NCBI RefSeq assembly: GCF_001619985.1
Contig: NW_017264202.1
Coordinates: 124,001-188,000, forward strand
Reading direction: 5' to 3'
Source of the DNA: Xylona heveae TC161
Lineage: Eukaryota > Ascomycota > Xylonomycetes > Xylonales > Xylonaceae
DNA: 64,000 nucleotides
The translations under genes and the position numbers were made by a program. The notes under the pieces are model-generated. The model saw nothing but the letters and a program-made list of their open reading frames with translations, was not told where the DNA came from and did not search any database. This document shows positions 45,944 through 58,098 of the stretch, in pieces. Numbering within the stretch: the stretch's first letter is position 1; each line of letters starts with the position of its first letter.

Positions 45944-48900
45944 TCAATCCATATCCATAGGATCATCAACATCCATCCCCTCTGACGCCGTTATGCGGGT
46001 GGCATCCGACAAGACACTTTCATCCTTGACACTATTGCCCGTGACTGTAGCTGCATCATCATCGCCGTCATCCTCGTGCTCGTCTTCGTGTTCGTACTTG
46101 ATTTGGCTTTCGCCTTCAAGTTGGGCTCTGCTTTCTTCATCGGCTTTACTCTCTTCGACCCCCTCCTCGTCGCCGCTACCAGCCTTGGACAAGAATTTAC
46201 TTTCGTCTTCTTCGCCGGCCGTCACCACCGGCTCGGCCTGCTCGGCCTGCTCGGCATCGACCTGTACAACCTTCTCTACAGCATTCAAGACCTTGGTCAG
46301 CGCATTTCTCGACGTCGCGTCTGGTGCGATACGGCCCGAGGCGTCGACCGCGGCGGCAGCGAGGTCGTGGAGTTCGAGCAATTTCGACGCGTCAGCGGCA
46401 TGCGCAATGTAGAGTTTTGAGAGGAGGGAAATGAGCGTTTTGCGTTCTTCTTCTGTTTGGTCGTTAGCACCTGATTAACACGAAAGAAACAGATAGGAGC
46501 GGACAAGGGGAAACAAGTACGGAGAAAACAAGATGATGAAAAAGAAAAGAGAAGGAAGACGTAAGAAAGATTAAATACGTACTTGTGCAGCCCGAGCTGA
46601 GAACCTTGTTCAGCACATCCACGGCGACATCGACATGAATGTCTGCTTCGACAGGCTTCGTTTCTTTGCGGCCCAACTCGTCCCATCCAGTGGAAAAGGA
46701 ATCCAAGACGACCAATTTCCGTGGGTCCGTCCAGTCGACGAGGTGCGCAGTCACCAGCGTCAAGCCGACCATGCCTTCATCTTCTTCGAGCTCGTCATTG
46801 AGCGTGACAAGTGCATGGACGAGGGGGACCGCAATGCGGGCCATGCGCTCCATATTCTCGCGCCGCGAGTGGCAGTAGACGGGCAAAAAGTAAGTCAGAG
46901 CTTGACGCATAGCAGGATTATCTTGCGTGGCGGGATCAAAGTACGTGAGTACGAGCTGTTTCAAGAGGTCATCTTCTTTGATAACGTTGCCGAGCATGAG
47001 CTTGCAGAGAGCCGTGCAGCCGGTAGACTGGACGTCCGTAGAGGACGACCGCAGGGAGCGGGAGTAGAGCTTGAGAATGGGTTTCTGTAGAGCAGAAGGG
47101 GTGGACTCGGCCTCCGGGTCCGTTGGAGGGGTCGGTGACAGGAGAGATGGGTGGGTAGTTAAAATGTCGGTGATGATCTGGACAGAGGTCGTTTGAAGCG
47201 CTTCATGACCTTTGGCGAAGCAGTGCAGGAAGAGAATCAGATTTTCTTCTGCGAGGCTCTGTTTGTGATTATTAGTACAGAAGGATATTGCGAGGGGAGT
47301 AAATTGACTTGCCTTGTCCAGTAGGCAGCATAGACCGAGACATACTAGTCCCCTTTCTCTGATAGGTGCTTCATGACTCCGTACAGCCGGGACAATGAGA
47401 TTGTTGAGTGTTGTGACGAGATGAGCATTTTCCTTCAAATCTGTTTGCACGTTTTGAAGCATGCACTGCGCAATATGGAGACACTTCATGTTCACCACGA
47501 TTTCTCTTACAGCCTTTTCCTCTTCCTGGGCTTCCTTTTCAGCTTGCTCCTCTGGGGTGAGCGGAGCCTGTGCCTTCTTCTTGGCCGGTGCGTCGTCGCT
47601 GACTTCTGATCTCGCAGAGTGAAAGCTCTCCTCTCCGTCTTCTTCGCCATTTTCCGCACCGTCTTCGCCCATAATCGTATCATGGACTTCGGCCACCGCT
47701 TCGAGCACCACGCCGCAAAAGTCTCGCTCTCCATTGGCATTCTCACCGCAAACCACTCGTAAAATGTCGACTACGAGTCTGGTAGTTTCTTCCGGAAGCT
47801 CCGCCACGGCAAGAATCTCTCTCATCAATGCGTACATTTTCCTTCGTCCCACTTCATCAGTATAATCAAGCGTCAATGCAATGTGCAGTAATTGCTCGAC
47901 AATAAATTCAAGCTCGACAGTGTCTTCATCGTCGCCTTCAGCTCGCTCATTGGTGGTTTTGAGTTTGCTGAACAAGACGTTGGTGTAGCGTTGGATGTAA
48001 AAGGCAAGTTTAGTAACCTCTGGCATCTTCTCCTCGACCAAATTCTCATACTTGCCATCTCCTTCTTGACGGCAGAATGCGTTGAAGCTTCGAGCCATAA
48101 ATGCGCCTTCAGCAGTCAGATTTTCCCAAAACGAATCGTCAAATGTCACTGCAGCACGATAGTCTGGTCGACCTTCCCAAAACTCCTTCATAGCCTCCTG
48201 TGCGATCCCGCTTTCGACCCCAGAGTTGACTACGTCAATACGTTCAAGCAATTCCGTTAACCCTTCAAAGCTAGGAGATTTTTGCTCAATGACCGCTCCG
48301 CCCTCTGCCTGCTGACGGGTGCCGGCACAGTCTTCGATCCAACGTTCTCGGAAGACCCGCGCCGCCGCTCGTCGCACATTTTGATCCCGATCCCGTAGAC
48401 CCCAACGCAAAAGCTTCTCGCGCATGGACAGGGAGAGATGACGAAAGTCTGCGAGACTGGGGAGCAGACGCGAGTATAGTCCCCTTCTGGTAGCTGCGTC
48501 GAGATCTCTGGCGCGTTCAAGAAGATATGGAAGCGTTGCTGCAGTCAGAGGGAGGCTTAATAGTAGAGAACGCCGCACATCTGCGCTCGGATCGTTTTGA
48601 AGGGCATCCAAGAGCTTCTCAAGCAAGCTACTTGCATCATCTTCGTCATCTTCCTCCTCGTCCTCCTGATCATCCTCTGCATCATTGCTGGCAATCGAGC
48701 TAAGTCCTAGCACAGCTTGCACCCGAACCATGCTTTCCTTGTCGCGGATCCGTCGAAGAAGCGCAGCTCTAGTAGCCTGGTAAATATCAAAATCGATGGA
48801 TTGTAGTGAGCTGACCAGATCCGAAGTGATCTGTGTCGCACGGAATCGGACGGTCTTCTCTTTGGAGGTCATCAATGGCAACAGCGTGGTGAGCAGGTGG

Positions 48901-49595
48901 GAAGTCAAGCGGGAGCTAGGCGTCTCAAGCATGTCGTCTTCATCGGCGACTTCTTGAAGAAGCGCATTGTCTGCCGGATGTTAGAATGGTGGGCGTTCAA
49001 AGTTCAACGTCCATTTCTTGCGCGTTCACTTGTCAAGAATCCATCTTTACTCACCTTTCTCGTTCGCATGCCTTAAAAATAGCACTAGAAAACGAATAAC
49101 TCTATCTGCTGCATTTTCGCTCCTTTTAACCCCTAATATGCGGAGCATACATCTCGCCACCTCGCTCGTAAACTCCTCCTCGCCAAAATCTGCACCCAAT
49201 TGGTGATATTGCGACACCTGCTTTCCTTTTACTGGTGAGGTCGGTTCATAGCAGCAAGCTTCCTGGATCTTGCGTAGGCTAATCACGAGTTTCCTATGTG
49301 CCGCTGTGGTCCGCTGGGCATCTCCAAACAAGGAACAAATCTGGACACGAAGAGCAGTTGAAGGTCCTTCATCCGGGATAGAGATGGGTATGGCGGAAGT
49401 TCGCGTCGATTTCCGGCTGGGTTTGCTCTCCGAGTCGCGGGTGGATTCGGTACCTCGCGATGACCGCGAACTCTTGATCGAGCCATCATCGGTTGCATTG
49501 TTGGACAGGCGCGACGAGGAAGCCGCAGGCAGAGAGAGATTCTGGGTGCTCTGTGCGGCTGAAGAGCCCGGCTTGCGAGATACTCGTCCAGGCAT
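45944..49595 (-). CDS. YCG1: Condensin complex HEAT subunit Ycg1/Cnd3 (CAP-G)
   Basis: Ycg1 is the HEAT-repeat subunit that, with the kleisin Brn1, clamps DNA in condensin and drives mitotic chromosome compaction. My model: exons 49055-49595, 47313-48970, 46583-47258 and 45944-46470; 1133 aa. The N-terminal ~75 residues are S/R-rich and disordered. HEAT repeats follow, with RVIRFLVLFLRHANEKD, RFRATQITSDLV, RRIRDKESMVRVQAVLGLS, DPSADVRRSLLLSLP and LRDRDQNVRRAAARVF. The Cnd3 domain holds LVCLGLCCLLDK and SLAEENLILFLHCFAKGHEAL. The tail is acidic. Intron 47259-47312 is a GC-AG intron of 54 nt with branch TACTAAT; it is in frame and stop-free, so it can be misread as coding. Other introns are 48971-49054 and 46471-46582. 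Acidic loops of D/E break the HEAT array. Confidence 0.93.
47259..47312 (-). other. GC-AG intron in the condensin gene
   Basis: Donor GCAAGT after AAG, branch TACTAATAA and acceptor AAACAG; 54 nt, no stop in frame. Removal joins CLLDK directly to SLAEENLILF, which reads as the continuous family motif; retention inserts 18 hydrophobic-polar residues. Confidence 0.82.
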
Positions 49596-50970
49596 AGCGA
49601 AGTATGGTATAAATATCAAAAAGAACGTGCAAAGAGATCGTTAGGGTCTTGCTGGCGGTTTGGCTCTTCTTCTTAGCCCAGACACTCTGATTGAGTCTGT
49701 GCAGGCGACGCTGCGATCGGACACGGTCCGCCTGGATTAGGATCTTTCAATAGAGTATTTCACGTGTAAGATTTATCCAGATCTTGCTAAGAGATCCAGA
49801 TGAGTGCTATAGGCGCAGGTTCGGGCCCATTTGTGTAGGTTGTCGTCGGCGTCTCCGAAGTTGTCGATGATTTCCGTGTTTGTTGTCAGTCGTGTTTACC
49901 CTCCACCGCCTGCCGCGACCGTGGGCCCGGCAAACCAAGCAAACATGACCAAAACCAGCAAGGTACTTACATTGCACCAATAGAGGCCTACAAAGGGTTT
50001 AGCTGGATTATGTAAGCACTTGAAGGAACGAGTCAGCTGTGGCTGTGCTACTCGGCGTGGTTGAAGGCTGGAAGATAATCATTCAAAACCTTAAATACTC
50101 ATCTTTGGAATACCATCAAGCACGCATGGGGTTTATAGTTAAAACGTTGGCTGTTGTAATAAAATTTATATCAATTTTTTTTTTGTCCTTTTTTCTGGTT
50201 CTTTTCCCTCTTTTTTTTTTTTTTCTTTTTGTTTGGATTAATTCGCAACTAACTACATGATTCACCAAAACCTCTGTTCTATATGTATTGTAAAGGAACG
50301 TCCATCCTCCCAAGGAAAGCAATGTCCCTTCCTGGTATGACTGCATGAATCAGAGTTTGCCTCAAATTCCCAGGCAAATGAAATAAAACGACACGCGAGC
50401 TTGTGTCTTCACGCGCCAAATGTAACTTCTAAATAACAACTGCAAAATGTTTGCCGTGGTGCACGTTGAACGAAAGACTGTGGCAAGACCGTCATTTTTC
50501 ACTTGCTCAACTTTCGGTGAACAGAAGTAAAATGCTTGTCGTGGTGGAAGTGCTGCCGACGGCTATTCTCTCGGAGATTCTAAATCGATAATAGTATAAG
50601 AGCTTCATTGCTCTTGAATTGGATTGAGGACTCATAGAGAAGAGCACTGATCCGATGTCGCGATCGTGGGAATTTCCTACTGAAAACGATCGACGAGGTG
50701 CTATGGCTGACCTACTTTGTGGCTTTGAGCACACAAAATGAAGTCGATGTCAACCAGCAGCAGGGATGGGATTGCATAGCGGCAATGCCATCCGAAAAAT
50801 TTTCACAAATAGTGAGAGGTCGTCCAAGTAAAGCGACCGAAATTTTTGAAACGGACACCGGCCAGAGAACCGGCCAAGGCGTCCAGAATATCATCAACGT
50901 CGATGAGAAGATAGGGGGTCGATCTGTAACCCGAAGAGGAGGTGGCTTCAAAATTTTCATGGCACAGAGA
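49596..50970. promoter_or_regulatory. Intergenic: condensin promoter and 3' flank of the Zn2Cys6 gene
   Basis: 1.4 kb between two minus-strand genes. A T-rich tract lies at 50168-50235. No further gene is supported. Confidence 0.5.
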
Positions 50971-51702
50971 TCAACGCCTCTGATAATCGTAAGGGTCAAG
51001 ACTCATCCTGTCTGGATAAGTCGATTCAACTTGCATATCGTCGCTCGATGAAGGTCCTGTCGAGGGACGTAATATCGGAAAATCAAGTAATGATCGAATA
51101 GGCGGTAACGTAATTGGTGTCTGCGGGTACGATGCCGATCGAGAGGGTTGGGGTGGCTGTTGTTCAAGCTCTCGGACCATTTGCAAGACGGAGGCAAAAT
51201 CAGGCGTAGAACGAATCCTGTGTAATAGCGCTAGCACTTGTGGCTCGGGTTTCGTTTGTAGATATGAATAAATTTCCTTCATCTCGCCCAGCTCGCGCTG
51301 AAGCATCTCGTTTTTGCGTTTGATGGCCGCAACACGACTCTCATCAGGTTCAGCCGCATATTCACACTCGGAGCCCTTGCGCAAACAAATGGAGCATGTT
51401 GGTCTTCGACCATCACACTGTTTAAGACGTCAGTAACATTCCCTCTGTCGGGCTGATAATACCTCCGAAATGCTATATTGAATGAAAAAGAAATACAAAG
51501 AGCATACCTTTGATCTCCGTCTGCGACATGCTTCACATGCAGCAGCGATAATTTGGCGTTTGGGCTTTGGTGGTGGCGGACTTGGCGAACTTTCCTGTCT
51601 CTCCTTGTCTTTGAGCTTTCCCTTGTCTTTTGGAGGCGAAGCTTTTCGCGCCCCCGCGTGCACGGGGGCAATTGCTCGTAGAGATCTGGACGGGCCATCC
51701 AT
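50971..51702 (-). CDS. Short Zn2Cys6 (Gal4-type) transcription factor
   Basis: 213 aa, two exons: 51508-51702 and 50971-51417. The binuclear zinc cluster is complete, with C56, C59, C66, C73, C76 and C83 (spacing 2-6-6-2-6). It is split by intron 51418-51507 directly before C66. A lysine/proline-rich basic stretch precedes it. A short coiled coil (about 95-118, AIKRKNEMLQRELGEMKEIYSYLQ region) follows and should mediate dimerisation. Next comes a conserved-looking helix (VLALLHRIRSTPDFASVLQMVREL). The protein lacks the large fungal transcription-factor middle domain, so it is at the short end for the class. The target genes are unknown. It is divergent from the cysteine synthase gene across 2.6 kb. 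Confidence 0.88.
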
Positions 51703-54294
51703 TGGTGGCGGGTCGTCGAAGACCAAAATAAATAGTGGAGGCGTAAATACGCCTCTGGTCGGATTTTACACTCGACTTTGGGAGACTGATGCGGTTGTTA
51801 TGGAGGAAAATGAAATTCGGAGGACGTGCACAGAGCGGATGCGCATCCCCTCATCCTTATGATGAGGAGAGCCTTTGTCTAGAGTAGAGAAGACTGTTGT
51901 CGACAAGTTGTTTCACAGTCTACAATGCAGGCAGACGAAACCAATCGAAAGAATTAAGAAGAATCGAGGAGGAGGGGGCACCAAGGGGGGGGAAATATGG
52001 AGATGTGTGGTTGAATTTGAGCTCGTGGGCGCCAGTCGACCACTGAGCGCATGATGATCTTTGAGCTGCCGTCACTTTTGCCGGCACCAGCTGGAGCGGC
52101 CGTCCATCCGGTGATATGAAAGTGACGAGAAGTGAAGTCGGTGTCCTGTTTGAAGCGATTGGTGCCCGGAACGAAGTCCCGTGAACGTCTTCCCGCCGCG
52201 GAGAACTGCGCGTGGCTGTGGCGAAAAGAAGGAGAGAATCACTGGCAGGTTGGTGGGGGAGCAGGGACCAGAAAAGGAAAAGTAGGATATGGACAGTGCA
52301 AGAAGTTGACGAAACCACCCTGAGCCTTTTCTTCTCTGATAAAAAAAATAATTCCGTTAGGAATCTGTGTGGCTAGGGACAGGAAAAAGGGAAAGGTCGA
52401 GAATGTGCGAGGAGAAGTGGAAAGAAAACGGATGACGGGACAAAGAGGTATAGATAATTCACTAGAAAGGACCCGGGCCAAGGGTCAACGAGGGTACTAT
52501 GGAATAGCAAAAAGCCATAACTGTGCGAAATTCCACCAGCATGCAGTAGCGAGACCGGGAAAAGGGCTCGGCGGGGCTTCCAAGGGTGGGAAAGGGTATG
52601 ATGTGAAGTTGGCAGCTCGCTGGGGAGCTCTAGGAGCTTGGATTGGGGGTAAAAATTCGTGTAAAGAGACGTGCATCGTAACGAAGAGAGGTATAGACAA
52701 CATTTTAGCAAGAGGGAACCAACGAGACGGACAAGGAACGGAGGGAAAGTGGAGGGCCAGGCCATCCAGGGGTCCGGATCCGAACTTGCACCTGCAAAGG
52801 TAGAAATCCCATGGTGAAAGTAGCCTTGTCGACAAGGGAAGACTGCTCCCTCCAGCCTGGAACCAAGATCCGGTCCAATCACCGTGCGAGCACCGTCCGC
52901 TGTGGCTCCAAGCTCTTCCCATCGCTGTGGCTTTACCTCAGTATCCTGACACCGGCCAATCAGCAGAATCTCACCAAGGCATAATTTAAAGCACGGAGAA
53001 AACACGGACATGGAACACCAACGAAACTGAGGAACTGCTGAGGAAGTGAGGGAGAATTGTTAGTAGGAATGATAACCAGAAAAAAAATTTCAATCAAAAC
53101 AGTTCACATGTGGTCGAGAACCAGAGCGACCTTGTCGATCTTTGGCCCAATTTGCCACTCGATCGCAAGAGACCGACAGGAACACGCACGCCTTTTGCAC
53201 GTCCTTGGGATCGCACGAGCCCATCGCCTTGGAAAAGTCTGATGACCCGATCACGATCGTAAGATGGAAACTTCCGATGAGAAACGAATTGCTCCTCTTG
53301 ATCGGGGACTCGGACAACGACTCCTCTCGACCGTTCGAAGCGCGATGAAATGGTTCTGTACGGCGCGTAAGAATGGACCGAACAGCCACAGTCTAGAGAC
53401 CTCGAGCTAAAAAGGGGGGGAGGGAAAGTGCAAATCCCATGCTCACTTCTCCACTCGCATTGGGTGGTTTCTCGTAGTCCCGAGTAGTCTGCCCATCCCT
53501 TCCATTTCAGGTACACCAATGCTGCCGGATTTACTTCCGGACGGTGTGCAGCCAGTTGGGACACGGTAAAAAAGGTTCGGGATCGGTCTCAGCCACACCA
53601 GCTGCGACCAATGTCCCCGCTCGTGGAATTTGCGAGAGGAGCCAGGCGCCCGGAACGGGCTTCAGGATCTGAACAAGTCTAGACGGGCGGTGAAAAGTAA
53701 AAATTTGAAAATTTCCGCCCAGAAGAAACTCTAGGCCAAAATGATCAAATGCCAAACGTTGATTGGTGTTGCACGCGGCGGTGCGACTTTTCTCTCCGGG
53801 ACTGGGAGAATCCCATGGTAAAATTTGACCCTATGAGCATGTAATAATGTAACAGAATCGCCAACGCAAAAAAGAAATGAATCGGCCCCTTTTGGCGCGT
53901 TTCGATCGACCAAAGGAATAGAGATGATTTGATGATTCGTAATTTTCTGACATAACGGTTCGAACTCAATTTTTTGTGAGGAGACACCCTAATTTGCAAA
54001 TTTCCCATGCTGCGCGATTATGGGATTTTGAAATGATTCCCATGTCATTCTAGTTCGATCACGTCAACTCTCTATTTTCACTTTTCCCTTTGATCGCCTT
54101 ACTGTACCCTTCCCATTTGTCTCTCTCTCGCTCCCTTGCGTATCACCGTCACCTCCTCTCCCTACTGTATAGGCAGTGCCCCTCCATCTCCGACGTCATT
54201 GGATTCTAGAACGTTTTCCAATTTTATTGATTTTGTGTTCTTTTCCCCTTTGAACCCGATATTCTTTTCGTCTCTGTGAAGTGACCGGCCCGTC
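51703..54294. promoter_or_regulatory. 2.6-kb divergent intergenic region Zn2Cys6 / cysteine synthase
   Basis: Long for this genome. Overlapping open frames at 52369-52803 (+) and 52373-53011 (-) mirror each other and carry no recognisable domain, so I do not call them. A palindromic CGG-AT-CCG lies near 52771-52779; Zn2Cys6 factors favour paired CGG triplets, but one site proves nothing. The last 240 nt are C/T-rich. Confidence 0.45.
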
Positions 54295-55709
54295 ATGTTT
54301 CGGCAGTCGATTCGGCGTTTTGCTACCACTGCATATCGGAACGCCTCTGAATCGCTCAATCCGTCCCTAGCTCAGCTGGAGAGCTACAATCCCTATGGCC
54401 GACAAGTCTCCAAAGCACAAGGAGTGGTCAAGGGCCTGGTCGGAGGTAAGTCTGCGAAGTGTAAAATAGACAAGCCACGTTGTCTGGGGTCTTCGGCTTG
54501 ACTCAATTGAGGAGACTCTGGCATCTTCCGTGCACCAACCTCCAACCTCCAAGAAAGAAAAAAACCCCCACACTTCAACCTTCTCCTCAGTCATCACCTT
54601 CGCTGCTGCCATCGTATTCTTCTTTTTCATCCTCCTCCTCATTCTCACTTAGGCCCTCATTTCGCAAGCCTACCCAAATTGGGAACATTCATGCTAATGT
54701 GTACGTTCTAGCTATCGGAAACACTCCTCTGATTCGTCTCAACCGTCTTTCGGCAGAAACCGGCTGCGAGGTGCTCGGAAAGGCCGAATTCCAAAACCCA
54801 GGAGGCAGTGTCAAGGACCGAGCTGCTCTGTATGTTGTCAAGGATGCAGAGGAGCGTGGCTTGCTCCGGCCTGGTGGTACAGTCGTGGAGGGCACTGCGG
54901 GCAACACTGGCATTGGTCTAGCGCACGTCTGTCGATCGCGTGGCTACAAGCTGGTCATCTACATGCCCAACACGCAATCCCAGGGCAAGATTGATCTGCT
55001 ACGTCTCCTGGGCGCCGAGGTCTACCCAGTCCCGGCCGTGGCTTTTGACAACCCTGCCAACTATAATCATCAGGCGCGACGACATGCTGAGGCGTTGGAC
55101 AATGCTGTGTGGACGAACCAATTTGACAATGTGGCTAACCGTCGAGCCCACATTGAGACGACAGGTCCTGAAATCTGGGAACAGACTCAGGGCAAAATTG
55201 ATGCCTTTACCTGCGCCACTGGCACCGCTGGTACGCTGGCAGGTGTCACGCGGTACCTGAAGACCGTGAGCGAGGGACGCGTCAAGTCCTTCCTCGCTGA
55301 TCCCCCCGGATCTGTCCTGCACTCGTACATAACCAGCGGCGGCAAGCTCACCGAGCGCACCGGCTCATCTATCACCGAGGGTATTGGCCAGGGCCGTGTC
55401 ACTGACAACCTGAAGCCTGACATTGACCTCCTCGACGGCGCTGTCCACATCCCCGATGAGAAGACCATTGAGATGGTGTACCGCTGCCTTGACGAGGAGG
55501 GTCTCTATCTCGGTGCCAGCTCCTGTCTCAACGTCGTTGCTGCCAAGGAGGTTGCGGAGAAGCTTGGCAAGGGCCACACTGTCGTTACCATGCTCTGCGA
55601 TGGCGCCTACCGATACGCAGACCGCCTCTTTTCCCGCAAATGGCTGACAGAGAAGAAGTTGATTGGCGCCATCCCCGAGCACCTCGAAAAATATATTGTA
55701 TTGCCTTGA
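54295..55709 (+). CDS. Mitochondrial-type cysteine synthase (Cys12 / Mcy1 family), PLP enzyme
   Basis: 382 aa, two exons: 54295-54445 and 54712-55709. The fold is beta-replacement PLP type II, expected to form L-cysteine from O-acetyl-serine and sulfide. The N-terminus [16 protein letters not shown] is Arg/Ser-rich without acids, like a mitochondrial presequence. The substrate-side motif [11 protein letters not shown] places the PLP lysine at K85. [52 protein letters not shown] and the [10 protein letters not shown] loop match the yeast YGR012W (Mcy1)/S. pombe cys12 branch, which has TAGNTG instead of the TSGNTG of bacterial CysK. Intron 54446-54711 (266 nt) is long and pyrimidine-rich. Its substrate preference is not certain, because Mcy1-type proteins are poorly characterised. 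Confidence 0.9.
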
Positions 55710-56298
55710 AGACCAAATCTGTATTATACTAACCTTTCGCACCTCTTGTACCACCCTTAGCGCCTTCCATTCAACTTTTAGATAGTCCATCGACCAAAAT
55801 TAGCACAATAGAAGCATACTACAACCATTGAAAGACCGACAGATCTTTGCACAACATATTCTTGAGAAATGCAAAATGTTTCGAGGCAATCTCATTTATT
55901 GCCTGCAAAATCTGGCAGGAAAGAGCCACGGTATAGTAGCGGGCCCGAACACGTCTTCCGCCTGAGAGTCGCCACTTCATATTAACGAATTCCCTTGGCA
56001 TTGGACCAGACATGCATCTTTTCGAATCAATCGAAACATTGAAATGTTATTGTAAATATTATTTTCGGCGTATTACGTGATAGTATTAACGGAGCAAACA
56101 TAGTCTATCATCTAATTGTTTTGGTCTTATCAAAGCCGCAGTCGCTTAAAGCGCTTGCAAAATATGAGAAAACTGCATCAAAGAAATCCACTTTTCCCAC
56201 GCCACGAAGCCCATCCCCCCTGTGCTCATAACCCATACGCGGCCATAACCCCCACATGCACCTCATTTCGATCCTCACTTAACCATTACGGGTATCGT
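55710..56298. other. Convergent intergenic region cysteine synthase / ERG20
   Basis: 590 bp between facing stop codons, AT-rich, presumably two 3' UTRs. No gene seen. Confidence 0.6.
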
Positions 56299-57440
56299 TT
56301 AGTGGCTGCGCTTGTAAATCTTGCCCAAGAAACTCTCAAAAACGCCCTTCTTGAGACCGTCGGTCTCGTCTAACTCGGCAACCATCTTGCGGATCTTGCT
56401 CACTTCCTCCTCCTCGGTGGCCCGGTAAACTTCGTCGAGCTTGAGCTCGTTGAAGACCTCCTTGACAATTGCCTCACTGGCCTTGTCCTTGCGACCGTAG
56501 TGCTGGTTGAGTACCTCGCGCTGGTCCTTGCTTGCGCGCTGCAGCGCCTGGTTGATCAGCCACGAGCACTTGTTGTCCATGATATCCGTGCCAATCTTGC
56601 CAATCGTCTCGGGGGCGCCGTAGTTGTCCAGGTAGTCGTCTTGAATTTGGAAGTACTGGCCCAAGGGGATCAAGATATCCTGCGCTTGCTTGAGATTCTT
56701 CGGCGTCGCGAGGCCCAGCAAGTGCAGCGACAAGGCGACAGGGAGGTAAAAGCTATAGTAGGCAGTCTTGAATGTGATGATGAAGAGGTACTTCTCCATG
56801 GAGAAGTTGTCCAGGTCAACCTTGTCCTCGGGAGCGGTGAGCAAGTCGCATTGCTGTCCGAGTTCGGTCTGGTAGGTGACTTCGTGGAAGAGCTCAATCA
56901 GATCCAGGTAGCTAGGCTCAGAGCGGAAGAATTTCTTCAGAAGCACAAAGATGGACGACTCGAGCATGAATGCGTCGTTGATAGCAACCATGCCGACCTC
57001 GGGCATCAAATACCAGCAGGGCGCGCCGCGACGGGTCTTCGACTCGTCCATGATGTCGTCAGATACGAGGAAGAAGGCTTGGAGCAACTCGGTGCACCAT
57101 CCGAGAGTAGCGGACTGGAAGTATTCCTTTTCAGTGAGGGGCCGGCCGAGGAGAACCTCGCTGCTGTCGACAACGGACATGCCACGATTGCATTTGCCGC
57201 CGACGGTGTTGTGTTGCAAAGACTAAATAGATATGTTAGTCAACATGAAGTTGAAAGGTGTGGAAACACTTTGGGGAGGTTTAAACAGATCTAGCAGGAG
57301 GGTGAATAATGAATATGAGGCAACACCTTTTGATACCATTCCAGTGCGTTGGTGGGCAGCTTGTATTGCTGCGCGTGCTCACTGAGCACTTCCAGCAGCT
57401 TGGGGAAGACGCTCTCGAATTCTTTTAGAGTGGTGGGCAT
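56299..57440 (-). CDS. ERG20: Farnesyl diphosphate synthase (Erg20)
   Basis: 345 aa, two exons: 57327-57440 and 56299-57222. Intron 57223-57326 has donor GTGTTG and branch ACTAACATA. The enzyme condenses DMAPP and IPP to geranyl and then farnesyl diphosphate, the branch point for ergosterol, dolichol, ubiquinone and prenyl anchors. Both aspartate-rich motifs are intact: DDIMD at 93-97 and DDYLD at 233-237. [19 protein letters not shown], the FFLV residues two turns before the first DDxxD and [10 protein letters not shown] are typical. The C-terminal YKRS/H resembles the basic end of fungal FPPS. The start [12 protein letters not shown] is the first ATG of the frame. The frame stays open more than 100 codons upstream, but without an ATG. 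Length equals the family norm (~347). Confidence 0.97.
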
Positions 57441-58098
57441 GATGAAAGACGGCGATTGATATTTTGTGTAAGGAGAGAGAAATTGATGAAGGTGAGGAGG
57501 ACCCTGAGATGAGGAGGCGGAAGCGGGTAAACGTTCGACAGAGATGTCGGACAATGAATGGTGGGGCGCAACAGGGGGCTGTTGAGGGAGTTGCAGCGGT
57601 AACGGTGAAATTAAATTGATATGGATTGATCTAATTTGACTGATCGATGAGATTAGATTGATATGATAATGACTTGTCTTTATGCTGGTTTTATGCCAAG
57701 CATTAACCTGCTTGTGGCTGAGGAATTGTGAAAAGCCACAACTCAACACCACGGAAATATCCGTGACGCGGGTCAATGTTTTGGTACAACTCTAAGAACT
57801 CTGGAGAGCTCAGGATTATTGCTGTGACGTTGTGATTTCTTTGAGATACCCCAGTCAAGTCAGGCGTTACTTGGAGCTTCTGTGAAGAGTGTGCGGTCTA
57901 GCTCAAATTCAAAGCGATTCTCGTGCCGTCATGAGGTTGAATTGATTTTACATTTACCCTTTCTACAACTGCGGCATGGTAATACGTCTTACACATTTTG
58001 ACGGGTTATGACGAACGAATGCTACCCCTATAGATCCGCTTGATTGGACCGCTCATAGCGCTTCTGGCAATCACATACTCCACGTATCATATTTCAAG
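57441..58098. promoter_or_regulatory. Divergent promoter region ERG20 / CDC23
   Basis: 658 bp between divergent starts, holding both promoters. The ERG20-proximal 300 bp has a repeated TTGATATGGATTGATCTAATTTG-like motif (about 57613-57670) made of GATTGAT/GATATG words. Nothing else is recognisable. Confidence 0.5.

Noticed and set aside
52369-53011. Overlapping sense and antisense ORFs of 144 and 212 codons
   Set aside because: They mirror each other, carry no domain and have low-complexity residues. They are probably open by composition.
57441-57776. N-terminal extension of FPP synthase as part of the CDS
   Set aside because: No in-frame ATG. The conserved family start and length agree with the ATG at 57440; kept only as a low-interest finding.
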